Assembly (NCBI GenBank): GCA_013433145.1
Contig: CM024168.1
Location: forward strand, 14,252,868-14,316,867
Source of the DNA: Ascaris suum
Lineage: Eukaryota > Nematoda > Chromadorea > Rhabditida > Ascarididae
Reading direction: 5' to 3'
DNA: 64,000 bases
The notes under the pieces are model-generated. The model was not told where the DNA came from. It was given only the letters and a program-made list of their open reading frames with translations, and did not search any database. Positions 39,201 to 50,517 of this stretch are shown here, in pieces. Both the position numbers and the translations under genes were made by a program. Numbering within the stretch: position 1 is the first letter of the stretch; each line of letters starts with the position of its first letter.

Positions 39201-42200
39201 CATCCTATCGTTTGGACAAACAGATAGACACACTCACATATAGAGGGACACTTAAACGCTCATAGATAGTACGTCGCGATAATGCACTTTTCGAAAGCCA
39301 ATTCGCAAAGAAGAAAAAAAACGCATTAGCGGCCACAAATGGGATATCTCGTTAGCATGCAAATCCAACAGAAGTCGCATTTATTTATTGAAAACGATGG
39401 GAAATTGCGTTAGACAGTGCAAAAGATGTGCGACTTGTAATTCCGCTAATCAAAGCAATCAGAAATCGTAAAAAAGAATAAAAAATAATGATTTAAAAAA
39501 AAAAACAAGCAAAGAACGCATCTTTGTTCTCATCATCGATCAATCGCATAAATGCCCTACAAAAGAATTTAAAACGCGATTCGATGGTTGTGAAATACCA
39601 TTGGTTGGATATAAAATCCAGGAGAGTTTAAGCAACTTTTAACTAAATGCAACTCCCTTAGAACATGATCGGTTAACTTGAAAGTATCTTTGATAATGTC
39701 AACTCATAAAGAAGATAATATTCACATAACTTCGTAACTCCTACCTGAACTGAAACCACTAGGCAAATAACTAGATACACAAACACATGAGCATACACAT
39801 ACACACACACACACACATACACACACACAAGTTATGCAAAACACCAATTTGTAAAAGCACTATGCAAATGCAAATTATGGAGGCATGCAGATAACATGGA
39901 GGCTGAAAAGACTTTAACGGAGTGTGGAAAAAAATGAAAAAAGTGGAAATTCTTAGCAAAAAGAATTCAGCGGGATATGCACTCTTCGCATAAAACTGCC
40001 ACGAAACAGAAAAGATTTTCTTAGAAAGATATGTCCAAAATTCAATAAGTCGACCACTCGCAAGAAATCTGACAGAAATTCCCATGCATGAAATCCACTT
40101 TTTGTTAATTTGCATTTGAAAATTCTATAAACGAGCATAAAAAACGATACACAAACCAAGGCATAAAATGCAATAATAAGATGAGCAAAAATATGACAGT
40201 GCACAAAAATCTCAGATGTGACTTGAAAATTTTTGCGAACACATAAATGAGTGTAGCAGCACCAGTTATAAGTCATAAAATCTATACGAATGGCACAATT
40301 AGTTTCGAAATAAATCGATACGTTCAAATTCCAATGGTTGTTTGAATATTCATATAAAAAGAAATTGCACAGTGAAAATATTCTATATGCCCGACATCCG
40401 GATCGTTCGACTTTTCGTAATGTTTAGGTGGCGCGGATTGACGACTTTACAATAAATGAGTGAGAAATATGAAAGCACGAAGTGAAATGTGAAGGTGAGT
40501 TTTGCACGTATGGAAAATAGGAAACAGAGCCGTTGAATTTATTATCACCTTAAAATTAGAACAGTTTCTGAGGTGTCCATTGGAGAGAATAACCATTCCG
40601 CTGAATAAAGAATCCCTTTTGGGGCAGTATGAAAAAAGTACTGGAATGCAAGGGCAAAAATATAGGTTAAATTCAGCTCATCACCTCATTTAACAGAAGG
40701 TTAATAATAATCCTTAATCGGCAGGAAGTGAGAACGTGCTATTTCTCTAACAGCAATGAAAAATCAGGAGGCCGGCATCATCAATCACCGTAAAAGGTAG
40801 AGTGGAAGAGCGGAAGGGGGAGGCACCGGTCATCAGCTAAGAAGCACTTCCTATCGCTCGACCGGAAAAAGTTAGGGGGACAGGCTTTAAGGAATATGGT
40901 AGAATAAATTTACTGGCTCAGAGACATCCTCATATGACAGTTTAATCAGGCATTCAATCTCTTCGAATCATCAATTTATAATGGATTGGTGAGAAAGGAA
41001 TGTCATTTATGAGTTATCTCTTTTGCATCGGTGGGAAAGGGGGTGCTAAGCCCAGATGTTTTTCTAATGGCTCGCTCTCTCGCCGAAAGACGATGGGCAT
41101 GCATGATACGTTTAGAATGCTTGCAATTCGCTTTCCGCGACAAAGGCAAGAGATTTCCGTCCGATATGTCAGGAGTTCTTCAAGAAACGCGAAAAGCTGC
41201 TGATTTGCTCGGGTAATGTTAAGAAATACTATCGCTACGTAAACAATAAGTTGAAACCCATCCAGAAGACTCGTGTCATAGCTGGAAAAAACAAAAACGC
41301 GATTACTGAAGATTCTCTGAAAGCATAACTCTGCTCAATTCTTCTCTGGAATTTTTACGAAGGATAATGGCACTTTACCAGACTTTCCCTCCAGGTGCAA
41401 AAATCGCCTTGCAAAAAATGACGGGAGTGTGTGATCTGTCTTATCGCTAAGGGTACGTCGTCTTTATCGCTAATGGAAAGTTATCGCTAACGCCAGATGG
41501 TATATCGCCTTATCTCACCAAACGTACCGCCTCGGCAATTTCCTTACCGGTAAGCATAATTTTTGAATCTCATGCTGTACTCTACCGTCGTTATGGAAAA
41601 AATCAAATGTAAGAGAGATCTTTGAGGTTAGGATTGGTGAACCGTTATCGCAGACGTCCTACTTCAAGCGATGTTGCTCAAGGCAGCGTCCTGGGGCCTC
41701 TACTCTTCATCCTATATGTTAATAATCTATTGGATAAGCTCTCAAGTACGTGTAAATTGTTTACAGATGAACTCAAAATCTATCGGCCTCTGTTCGATCC
41801 GATCATCAATTTCTACCAGTTGACTCAACACGTTTTCCGCATGGTCAAGTGCCTGGCAGTTAGAGATTTCTCCAGAGAAAATGCCATGCCTTACACACAA
41901 ACTTTCAGTTGAACGCATGCTTCGGATAGATGGAATATGTCTGCCATCCCTCGGCGCAATGACAAGCCTCAATCTCGAGTGAAATTTTCACTGCGCTGAA
42001 ATATCTTCAACAGCGTTTAAGAGTGCGAATTACATTTTGCGGTCGTTGCAGCACGAATGCAACGAGCATCACCGCGAAGCCTGTGAAACATACTGCTGCT
42101 GTGCTACTGAATATTGCTCATCCGAAGATGCAGATTGTTATCCATTACTTCGCCTGCTGTCTCTCCGACGCGAGACTAAAAACTGTCCCCCCCCCCCCCC

Positions 42201-42905
42201 CCCCATTTACTTACACCTCTGCTGTGGATGATCTGACTTTAATATGTTTTAGTCTGATCTATTCGCCGCGATTCGCGGCTTTGAATAATCCACTCCGTGT
42301 AACTCGTACAAAAAGCTAGGTTAAACTGCAGAGAAGTAATGCTTGGTTTGGCATTGTGCTATAAAATTATCAATAGATTTTCTGATGCATCCTTCGTTAG
42401 TCACTTTGCTCTTACCCCCCATCGCAATCGCCGTGGCGTCGTTTTCAGTTGGCATGCAAAACTTGCTCACTGAACAACATTCTAGATAGCTTCCAGCACA
42501 GAGTGGTGCAGGTCCAAAATAGCCTTCCAGAAAATGTTATAAATGCTGAAAAATTGACTGTATTTGTGTGTCGTCTAAAACGTTTCAATCTGCGCTCCAT
42601 TGTAAGATTGGTTTACTGATGCCATATTTTAGGCGTTTGATGCATGGATGTGTTGTGGTGTGTTTTGAAGCGCTGCTTTATCATACATTCTCGGGCGACA
42701 TTTTTCTAATCATGCGCATTCATGTTGTTCTTTTACACCACTGCTTCACTGCAATCTTCTCTGTTCTTTTAATGAATAAAGATTTCTTGTGTTGTGTCTC
42801 TGATGGGCGTGCGGTGGGACGCAGAGTCGAGAAAGTGTTGACGAGGGCGACGAGTTGCGGTGGGAGCTTTATTAGACGAAGATAGAGAATCGAAATACAC
42901 TGAAA

Positions 42906-42945
<40 letters not shown>

Positions 42946-45619
42946 ACACACACAATGGAAAAAAGGCACAGCTTATGTAGTGGTTGTCATGTGACAGTTC
43001 CTGTTGAAATATGATAACTGCGCTATGCAGTCACATGATTTCCATCTCATCACTGCGCCCCGTCATGACTGGCCATTGTATGTCGCAACTGCCATGTGAT
43101 CATGTTTTGCAATACCATCTTGGATATGCTGAATCATCACATATCTGGCACCTTATTGCTGCAGTGAGTTGTAAACGGAAATTAGAAATACTCACCTGAC
43201 AACCCAAACGTCGTACCGTTCGCTAGCGCTCAGATTTTCGAAATTCCGGAATATGCCAACTCGGCCTAGGTCATCGGAATGTGCCAAAATGTCCGTACTG
43301 TAGTCGCCATCTGTGGGGAACGAGATGATAGTTCGCAACTATAATAACCAGTGCACTACATAATCAAGAAAAATTATTAAGAAACGGGGCATTCACAAAT
43401 TTCAGATAGTTTCCTATCACTTTTCTAAGAATTCGGTTTGCTATACTCCTAGAAAGGTTTGGTTTCCTATAACCACGTTGTTGTGTTATAACTTTGGCCA
43501 CAGCCATGCTTAATTGTGGCTCATACCAGTGTTAAGACCGCCTCCCCTTTTAAGCATGGGGCAAAAGATGACCGATAAATGATTTCAACCTCATACATGA
43601 AGATCAGCATCCAAGTTCTTGAGGCTCCTTGCACTTCTGGCTTCTATTCCTCTAGTTACACTAACGGTATTATAAGTAATGCTTAAAAAATTCGCCTTTG
43701 GGAGGGAAATCACCTAGAAGGCGATATGAGTGGCATTCATCTCTTCGATTCCACATATCTAATCATATCTGGGGGTCACGATAAACTGGAACTAAGTAAG
43801 TGAACAAACTGGAACCAGACTGCCAAAAGAAACTGGAGGAATAAAAACAAAAACGTTCCGATCTGTCTTTAAGGAATGCAACCATCCCTCATTTGAAGAC
43901 AATAGAAATTCACAACTCTAGTGACGCCGAAACAGTAGCAATTATTTTCCCGCATGATAACCGAATACCTTAGGTATAGTCGACAGCACAACTGCGGCTA
44001 AAGAAAACAAGATAATAAAAGCGTTCGGGAAAGTGACAGGATGTACCATCGAAAGAATGTGCCTGTTTCGTTGTTTAAAAAAATGTGATAAGATAAGATG
44101 CTATATTCCACTACGCAATGATGGCCATATTATGCGTATTGCTTGACAGACGACTAGCTAATGCTAAAGCTCCGCAAAATAACTATAAAGTTTTTCTACT
44201 TCTGTAAGCGAGCTCATATATGTGAAATTTCAAACCACTGATATTAAATAAGCTGCCGAAAATTGCCTCAAAACAAATGAGCAAATTCGAGCCATAATTA
44301 AAAAGTCAAAACGGAGAAAGAAGCAAATCAAAGGCAAAGAAGTCCAAAACTTTTCTTTTTGCGCTTAAATAAATGAGGATTTTCTCGACATAAGTTACGG
44401 AAATCGAAATAGCCGCACTAAGAACATTTGAAAGTTCGTGTTAATGTAACAACAGCAAATTCTTTATGTGGTGATAAATAAAGCAGCAAAATAGTAAACT
44501 GCTGCCTGATATGACTTGAGGACATCTGAAGCTTTTCGTAGTTCATGAAAATATAAAAATAGTTCAGTCAACCCTCCAATAAGGAATTCAATTTACCACG
44601 AAGGCTCTCAATAATCCAACTTCCCCACATCTACAACGAAAAAAAATCGAGGTGAGGACTTCTGAGGTTACCGAAATAGATCGAGCTAAAAACTTCGAGT
44701 AATCTTTGCTCAATGGTGAATAAATTCCTTATACTCCAGTACATTGGCTCGTCTATATAAACAATACTTAACCGCTGATGCTTGCTTTTGTTAACTTCAT
44801 AAAGAAATCATCGACCACCTTCGAAGACAAACGACACTGAATTGTTTCCTACTCTCCATAAAGAAGTAATTGCCTAATTAATGCATGAAGGTTGTTTTTT
44901 TTCTTTTCTGCGGACGAGATGATCCGCTAAGACCACAATTCACAGAGACATAAACCGACATATGTGCAAAGTGAGAATATAGTTAATATGCCGATACAGT
45001 ACGGAACGTAACTCATAGCTAAACTTTCGTCTGAGAAATTAATCTCACTTATTCCTCAATTTTAAAACACTCGGAATTAATATTTTTAGTTTTTGGATAC
45101 AACTTATTTTCGTCGACTTTACCATTGGAATCCCGCTAAAAGGAACTCATCACTTTTGTTCACTTCGAGAATTTCATAAGGCCAGTCCTACATAACACCC
45201 CCCACCTTCTTCCTTTACTTTATATCGCCTAGAGATCAAACATTACGTGCTTGGTCTCTAGATGATGGTCTCTTACCTAGCTATTGCCTAGCATATTGCA
45301 AAGAACGACGTCTAATCCTACGACACTTCTATGGCCGGATGAATGAAATACTTATTTAGAACATTACAATTACCACCTCGACAAAGCCGTCATTATTGAC
45401 TCTCGAAGGCAGCAAACTTGGTATCCGCGTATATTGGCTAATGAAACCGTCGTCATCAACATCAAACGCCACCCAAGAGCCAACATTCAGCTTTTGCTCA
45501 ACAGCTTTAGAACGATCATCCAATAATGCCTCTTTGTTCAAGTCCCTCGACCAAACGAAGCAAATACCATTCGCCTTCTTTGTGGCGATCCCTTTCACTA
45601 ACATTGAATCACTTTTATT
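21241..45619 (-). CDS. Large unrecognised gene encoding tandem S1/OB-like two-part modules
   Basis: Exons, 5' to 3': 45374-45619, 43196-43310, 34009-34219, 32975-33205, 31773-31942, 30755-30848, 29694-29912, 29017-29083, 27915-28010, 27560-27621, 24899-24960, 24653-24811, 23249-23331, 21241-21561 (TGA at 21241). Phases agree from 43310 to 27560 and from 24960 to the stop. The joins 45374/43310 and 27560/24960 do not match, so small exons there were probably missed. The 5' end was not found. About 710 codons are recovered. Module 1 starts [20 protein letters not shown] with [15 protein letters not shown]. Module 2 has [18 protein letters not shown] with [11 protein letters not shown]. Both continue through RIPSL/KIPQL and a VEV/VETVVF strand, then [19 protein letters not shown] and YDVWVV/YDALLV. 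A weaker third copy has [10 protein letters not shown] and [10 protein letters not shown]. The first half fits the S1/OB-fold pattern, suggesting nucleic-acid or protein binding. The C-terminus is Ser/Thr/Asn/Gln-rich. I recognise no named family. Confidence 0.72.
25367..25516. repeat. Scrambled short repeats
   Basis: Several words recur in shuffled order: ATTCGAATCTTGCT at 25399-25412 and 25448-25461, CTTGCTATATCA twice, CCTACGATC twice, AATGTAGCA twice. It lies in the intron region between the exons at 27560 and 24960 of the large minus-strand gene. It looks like local duplication and rearrangement, not coding sequence. Confidence 0.65.
31021..31150. repeat. TA/TG-rich simple sequence
   Basis: A short tract of alternating pyrimidine-purine words (TATATA, TGTGTA, CATGCATAC) similar in character to the longer tract near 16.5 kb. 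It lies in an intron of the large minus-strand gene and codes for nothing I can support. Confidence 0.6.
33774..33827. repeat. Interleaved inverted repeats (pseudoknot topology)
   Basis: AGTGGATTC (33774-33782) pairs with GAATCCACT (33806-33814), and CGCTCTTGTGC (33782-33792) pairs with GCACAAGAGCG (33817-33827). The arms are perfect and are ordered A-B-A'-B', the arrangement of an H-type pseudoknot. It lies in the intron between the exons at 34009 and 33205 of the large minus-strand gene. Confidence 0.8.
34461..35322. repeat. Dispersed direct repeat, copy A
   Basis: About 860 bases matching 38388-39204 in the same orientation with scattered substitutions and small indels. Both begin AGTGTTCAATAATATATGCA and both end with ACTGCACGAATGGAGCATC. 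Long stretches are near-identical, such as ACAATTTTGAGGGCAAATCC. This copy carries a 20-base C run at 35001-35020 that the other lacks. There is no coding frame and no obvious terminal inverted repeat. It is probably a non-autonomous mobile element or a segmental duplication. Confidence 0.9.
35467..35527 (+). promoter_or_regulatory. TATA box and minimal first exon of the ShKT gene
   Basis: TATAAAA at 35467-35473 is followed 52 bases later by ATG (35525-35527), which abuts a strong donor GTGAGTG. The next in-frame acceptor, GTTTTCAG, ends just before ATG AAA at 36639. Splicing would give Met-Met-Lys at the start of the secreted protein, with a first coding exon of a single codon and an intron of 1.1 kb. 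The pairing is inferred from the spacing and splice sites. Confidence 0.6.
36639..37196 (+). CDS. Secreted protein with three ShKT domains
   Basis: 185 residues. Residues 1-20 are a signal peptide ([20 protein letters not shown]). Residues 22-75 are a Ser/Thr-rich linker, likely O-glycosylated, built from an 8-residue repeat. Three complete six-cysteine ShKT domains follow at about C76-C110, C112-C146 and C151-C185, each ending CKKTC or CMKTC and then a final Cys. The last cysteine is the C-terminal residue. ShKT domains are abundant in secreted nematode proteins and in cnidarian channel-blocking peptides. Here the function is unknown: the spacing around the position of the channel-blocking Lys-Tyr pair of ShK differs, so channel activity cannot be assumed. 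The frame is open for 109 codons upstream, but the acceptor directly before this ATG and the signal peptide fix the mature start here, with or without an extra Met from 35525. AATAAA near 37374 may be the polyadenylation signal. Confidence 0.95.
   Translation: MKLFITILVLCCLASNVEGQQSTDSSTPSSTDSSTPSSTDSSTSSSTDTSTSSSTDTSTSSSSATSAPSGTTAAACTDNANNCPQLAAYCVSAVYKSVMLQRCKKTCGVCECVDVANNCAQMANLCADETYRYTMITRCMKTCNLCNGGTCADTASNCAQLSYLCNDATFKPTMQVRCKKTCNFC
36702..36821 (+). repeat. 24-bp coding minisatellite, five units
   Basis: Five consecutive 24-base units (starting 36702, 36726, 36750, 36774, 36798) encode [12 protein letters not shown] octapeptides in the linker of the ShKT protein. The first two units are identical, the third differs by one base, and the last two share further changes, which implies recent stepwise expansion. 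Confidence 0.95.
38388..39204. repeat. Dispersed direct repeat, copy B
   Basis: Second copy of the element at 34461-35322, same orientation, about 3.9 kb away. The flanking bases on both sides differ between copies, so the repeat boundaries are sharp. The two copies bracket the ShKT gene. No coding frame is supported. Confidence 0.9.
39793..39829. repeat. (CA)n microsatellite, interrupted
   Basis: Runs of AC dinucleotides broken by single T substitutions, in the long intron of the large minus-strand gene. Confidence 0.9.
41217..42606 (+). pseudogene. Degenerate non-LTR retrotransposon (CR1/jockey-like) remnant
   Basis: Pieces of a LINE polyprotein appear in order but in different frames. 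A linker region reads [14 protein letters not shown] with [11 protein letters not shown] nearby (41217-41400). WKKSN is followed shortly by [10 protein letters not shown], suggesting that part of the palm was deleted. [20 protein letters not shown] (about 41665-41730) is the reverse transcriptase QGSVLGP block, but the following FADD active-site box reads FTDELK, so a catalytic Asp is lost. The C-terminal landmark [20 protein letters not shown] lies at about 42510-42580. Stops, frameshifts and an 18-base C run (42187-42204) separate the blocks. It is plus-strand and dead, inside the 9-kb intron of the large minus-strand gene. Confidence 0.85.
42908..42953. repeat. (CA)n microsatellite
   Basis: Nearly uninterrupted CA dinucleotides with one G substitution, just 3' of the LINE remnant. 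Confidence 0.95.
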
Positions 45620-45701
45620 CTGTAAAGAGGTTGAGTGAATTGAACTGCATGCTCAGTTCATCAATTGTGCGATCCTCAATTTCTACTCGCTTCCCCTTAT
45701 G

Positions 45702-47710
<2,009 letters not shown>

Positions 47711-50517
47711 TTATGCTTGAAGATAAGAAGGCATTTTAATGCGCATGAAAATACGCGTGGCCAAGAATGCAATCGTTATAGACGCAAATCCCAATCCAAG
47801 CATCATTATTCGATTCAATTTTGGCGTCAACGGATTGTTGCATCTATCGAGTATTATCAATCCAAGACCTAAAAAAAATGATAAGCTAACACATTCGCCT
47901 ACCTCCCTCTCCAGTTTTATCTACAACCATACTCAAATTATACCCTCTATTTTACAGGTCAGTCCTTCTGATATTGAAATAATAGTGCCACAACAATAAC
48001 AGAGAACATGGATGACGTCACTACGATCGATGAAATACAATGAAAATCGGTCAAATAATTTGCACATTTCAATGGGGCAGGAATCTGTGCTAAGAAAATA
48101 ATGGCATTTCTCAATCCACCACACAGGTATCGATGTGAATCTAAATTCCGTAGGCGATGGTTGCAAACATTAGCCGTTTGTGCGTGAGTTGTGCGGATAC
48201 GTAGGCATAACAATCGCGGCCATGGCAAACCCACTGTATAAACGGGGACGTTTATCAATTAAAGGCCCAACTCTCAAAACAACCAATTATAAAATTTTCT
48301 GGATTTGTTTGGAAGATTTTCCACTCATTTATTCAATGAGAAGCAAAAATATAAATGCAAATTGACCAAAAATTTTGCTGCTGGAGAAAATTTTTCGAAA
48401 CCCGCTGTGAGCACTTTTTCATGTGATTAAAAATAATGTTGCATAATAAGTCCTGCAATTCCTAACGCTTTTTTCACCTCCCTGCTGCAATTATCAAAAA
48501 TGGATCTGTTGCAACAGAACGAGTTGCTTCCAAAACAGCTATCTCAGCACCACACACTACATTTTCAGCACACGATCAACACAACACATAAACCAAGAAT
48601 TATCGTTTTTATGTACGCCGAGATTTTTCTTTCTGCTATCGTTATCGATCAACGCTTCACTAGTACAACCGATCAGAAAACTCTGACTAAGCGACACTAA
48701 TTTTAAAACTGAAATCTTGATTAATTTTCCTAAGAAATATATCACAAAGAACGGGTGAGTAGATCACCAGAAACAGAAAAAAAAACTGCACTTGCGAAAG
48801 AAACCTGAAAACTCAAAGCTATACCTCCAAGAGAAAACATGAAGCTTGCAGCCAATCCCTCCATAATATATTGGCCATTGATTCGATACTGCATTATTGC
48901 AACCGGTCGAGCATTGCCTCGTTCATCAGTCGTTTGGCCTGAAACATGTAAACCTCCTCGAATGAAATCATGGCTGATCTGCAGATTAAGCAAATTAAGT
49001 GGAAAAAATTGTGCTGAAATACTGCACAGCACCTATGAGAGAGTGAAACGGAAAAGCTGTTTTCCTTCTCCATCAAAAATAGCCAAACCCTTCGTCCTTT
49101 CAATCCTCTCAAAAGCACAAGCATCGATTGTAGGTGCAAATTTTAGGCTCATAACTGTATGACCTATATGACTATGGTGTTCACGAAAACGGGCTCACGG
49201 GTCAGCCAGCTTCCCGTTTACAGGAACTATCGGTCACCTTCGCCCTCTGCCACATAAATTCCACTTTCAGATCAACGATTTCCGACGATAAAAGATGCTA
49301 CTATGCAATTATGAGATTACTTCCCACTGTAACTTTTCAGCAATGACAAAAGAGAAATCAACCTTTGTATATCCCTTTAGAAAACATGACTGAAAATTCT
49401 TGTATATTACAAACAGTATATATCAAATTAATATGCGAAGCATGAACACTATAAAATAAAATACTACATTATAATAAAGAAACTTTTCAATATCAAAGTG
49501 GGACTCATGAAGAGGATAACTGAAATGCCCACAATATACGCCCGTTCCGAAGATCTGCTTTTAACAAATTTATTTCGATCAAATTCAGTAAGTCAAAATT
49601 GGACTATTTTACCAAGTCTTGAAGCATAAGGAAACTAAAATATTTTGAAAAGGGTTTAATTAGTACCATACGATGATACTGGATAAAAATAAAAAGTAAT
49701 TGCTTACCAATGCTTGGTGGTTCATTGATGATGTCATAAATGACGCCACCAGTTACAAAGAAATACGTCACCATTATTAATGCAAAAACTTGCATCGGTG
49801 ATGGTTTCTGAAAATTTTCACTTTTTTTTCAACTACTTTAAGACCTATAAATTTCAAAATCAAGTTTTATTCCTAGACTTTGTTCTCGAAATGACAATTA
49901 TTCCCACATTAAAACATCCCCCCCCACCCCCCCCCATTCCCCCTCGATTCCATCGCTTCTGTTTGACAAACTCGAGCCGACTAATCAAACATAATTCCAC
50001 TAACAAATTATGGCACTGTACGTAACAAACTAAGTGATGGTGAATTTAAAAATAGGTGAAAGACTGAAGAAAAAATGGTACTATATTCAAGCTATAAACA
50101 ATCTAGTTTGAGTTTACATTATAGGTATAATTTAGATGCGGTTCCATTTTCCAGGAACTTCTAAACGACCAGATTTCCGCAATAATATCATTCCATAAAA
50201 CAATAGTCACTTGATGCTTCTAACATGTGATTATCCCTTGCATAGTAAACAAAATGCAAAAGGGTGAAATGCTTGAATCTGCAATTTCCCATCCCATTAC
50301 ACTCTCACCTTTCAAAGTTTATGAGATGATCATATATGCCTATTTCTATAATGCAACTGTTCATCACTCATTTTGAAACAAACAACAACCGCAATATGGA
50401 ATTAAAGCAACAAACTTGCAACACAACAAAAACAACCTTCATCCAACGCGGCCACACAATACGAACATTTGGTGGATCGACGAACGAGAAGAAAAGCACT
50501 TCAACCATCGAATCCAT
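47711..50517 (-). CDS. OSTC: Oligosaccharyltransferase complex subunit OSTC (DC2)
   Basis: Accessory subunit of the ER-membrane oligosaccharyltransferase, which helps couple the STT3A-type complex to the translocon for co-translational N-glycosylation. Four exons: 50437-50517, 49708-49807, 48825-48938, 47711-47868. All have GT/AG sites and matching phases, and the total is 453 bases, or 150 residues plus TAA, against 149 in human. Landmarks in order: [20 protein letters not shown] (N-terminus), [20 protein letters not shown] (first membrane segment), [54 protein letters not shown] (second segment), [14 protein letters not shown], then a third segment and [13 protein letters not shown], matching the conserved basic C-terminus. 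Start chosen because the first exon aligns with the human N-terminus within one residue. It appears intact. Confidence 0.96.

Noticed and set aside
47933..48258. Minus-strand frames between OSTC exons
   Set aside because: Lie wholly within the OSTC intron, out of frame with the gene, Cys/Ile-rich without motifs.
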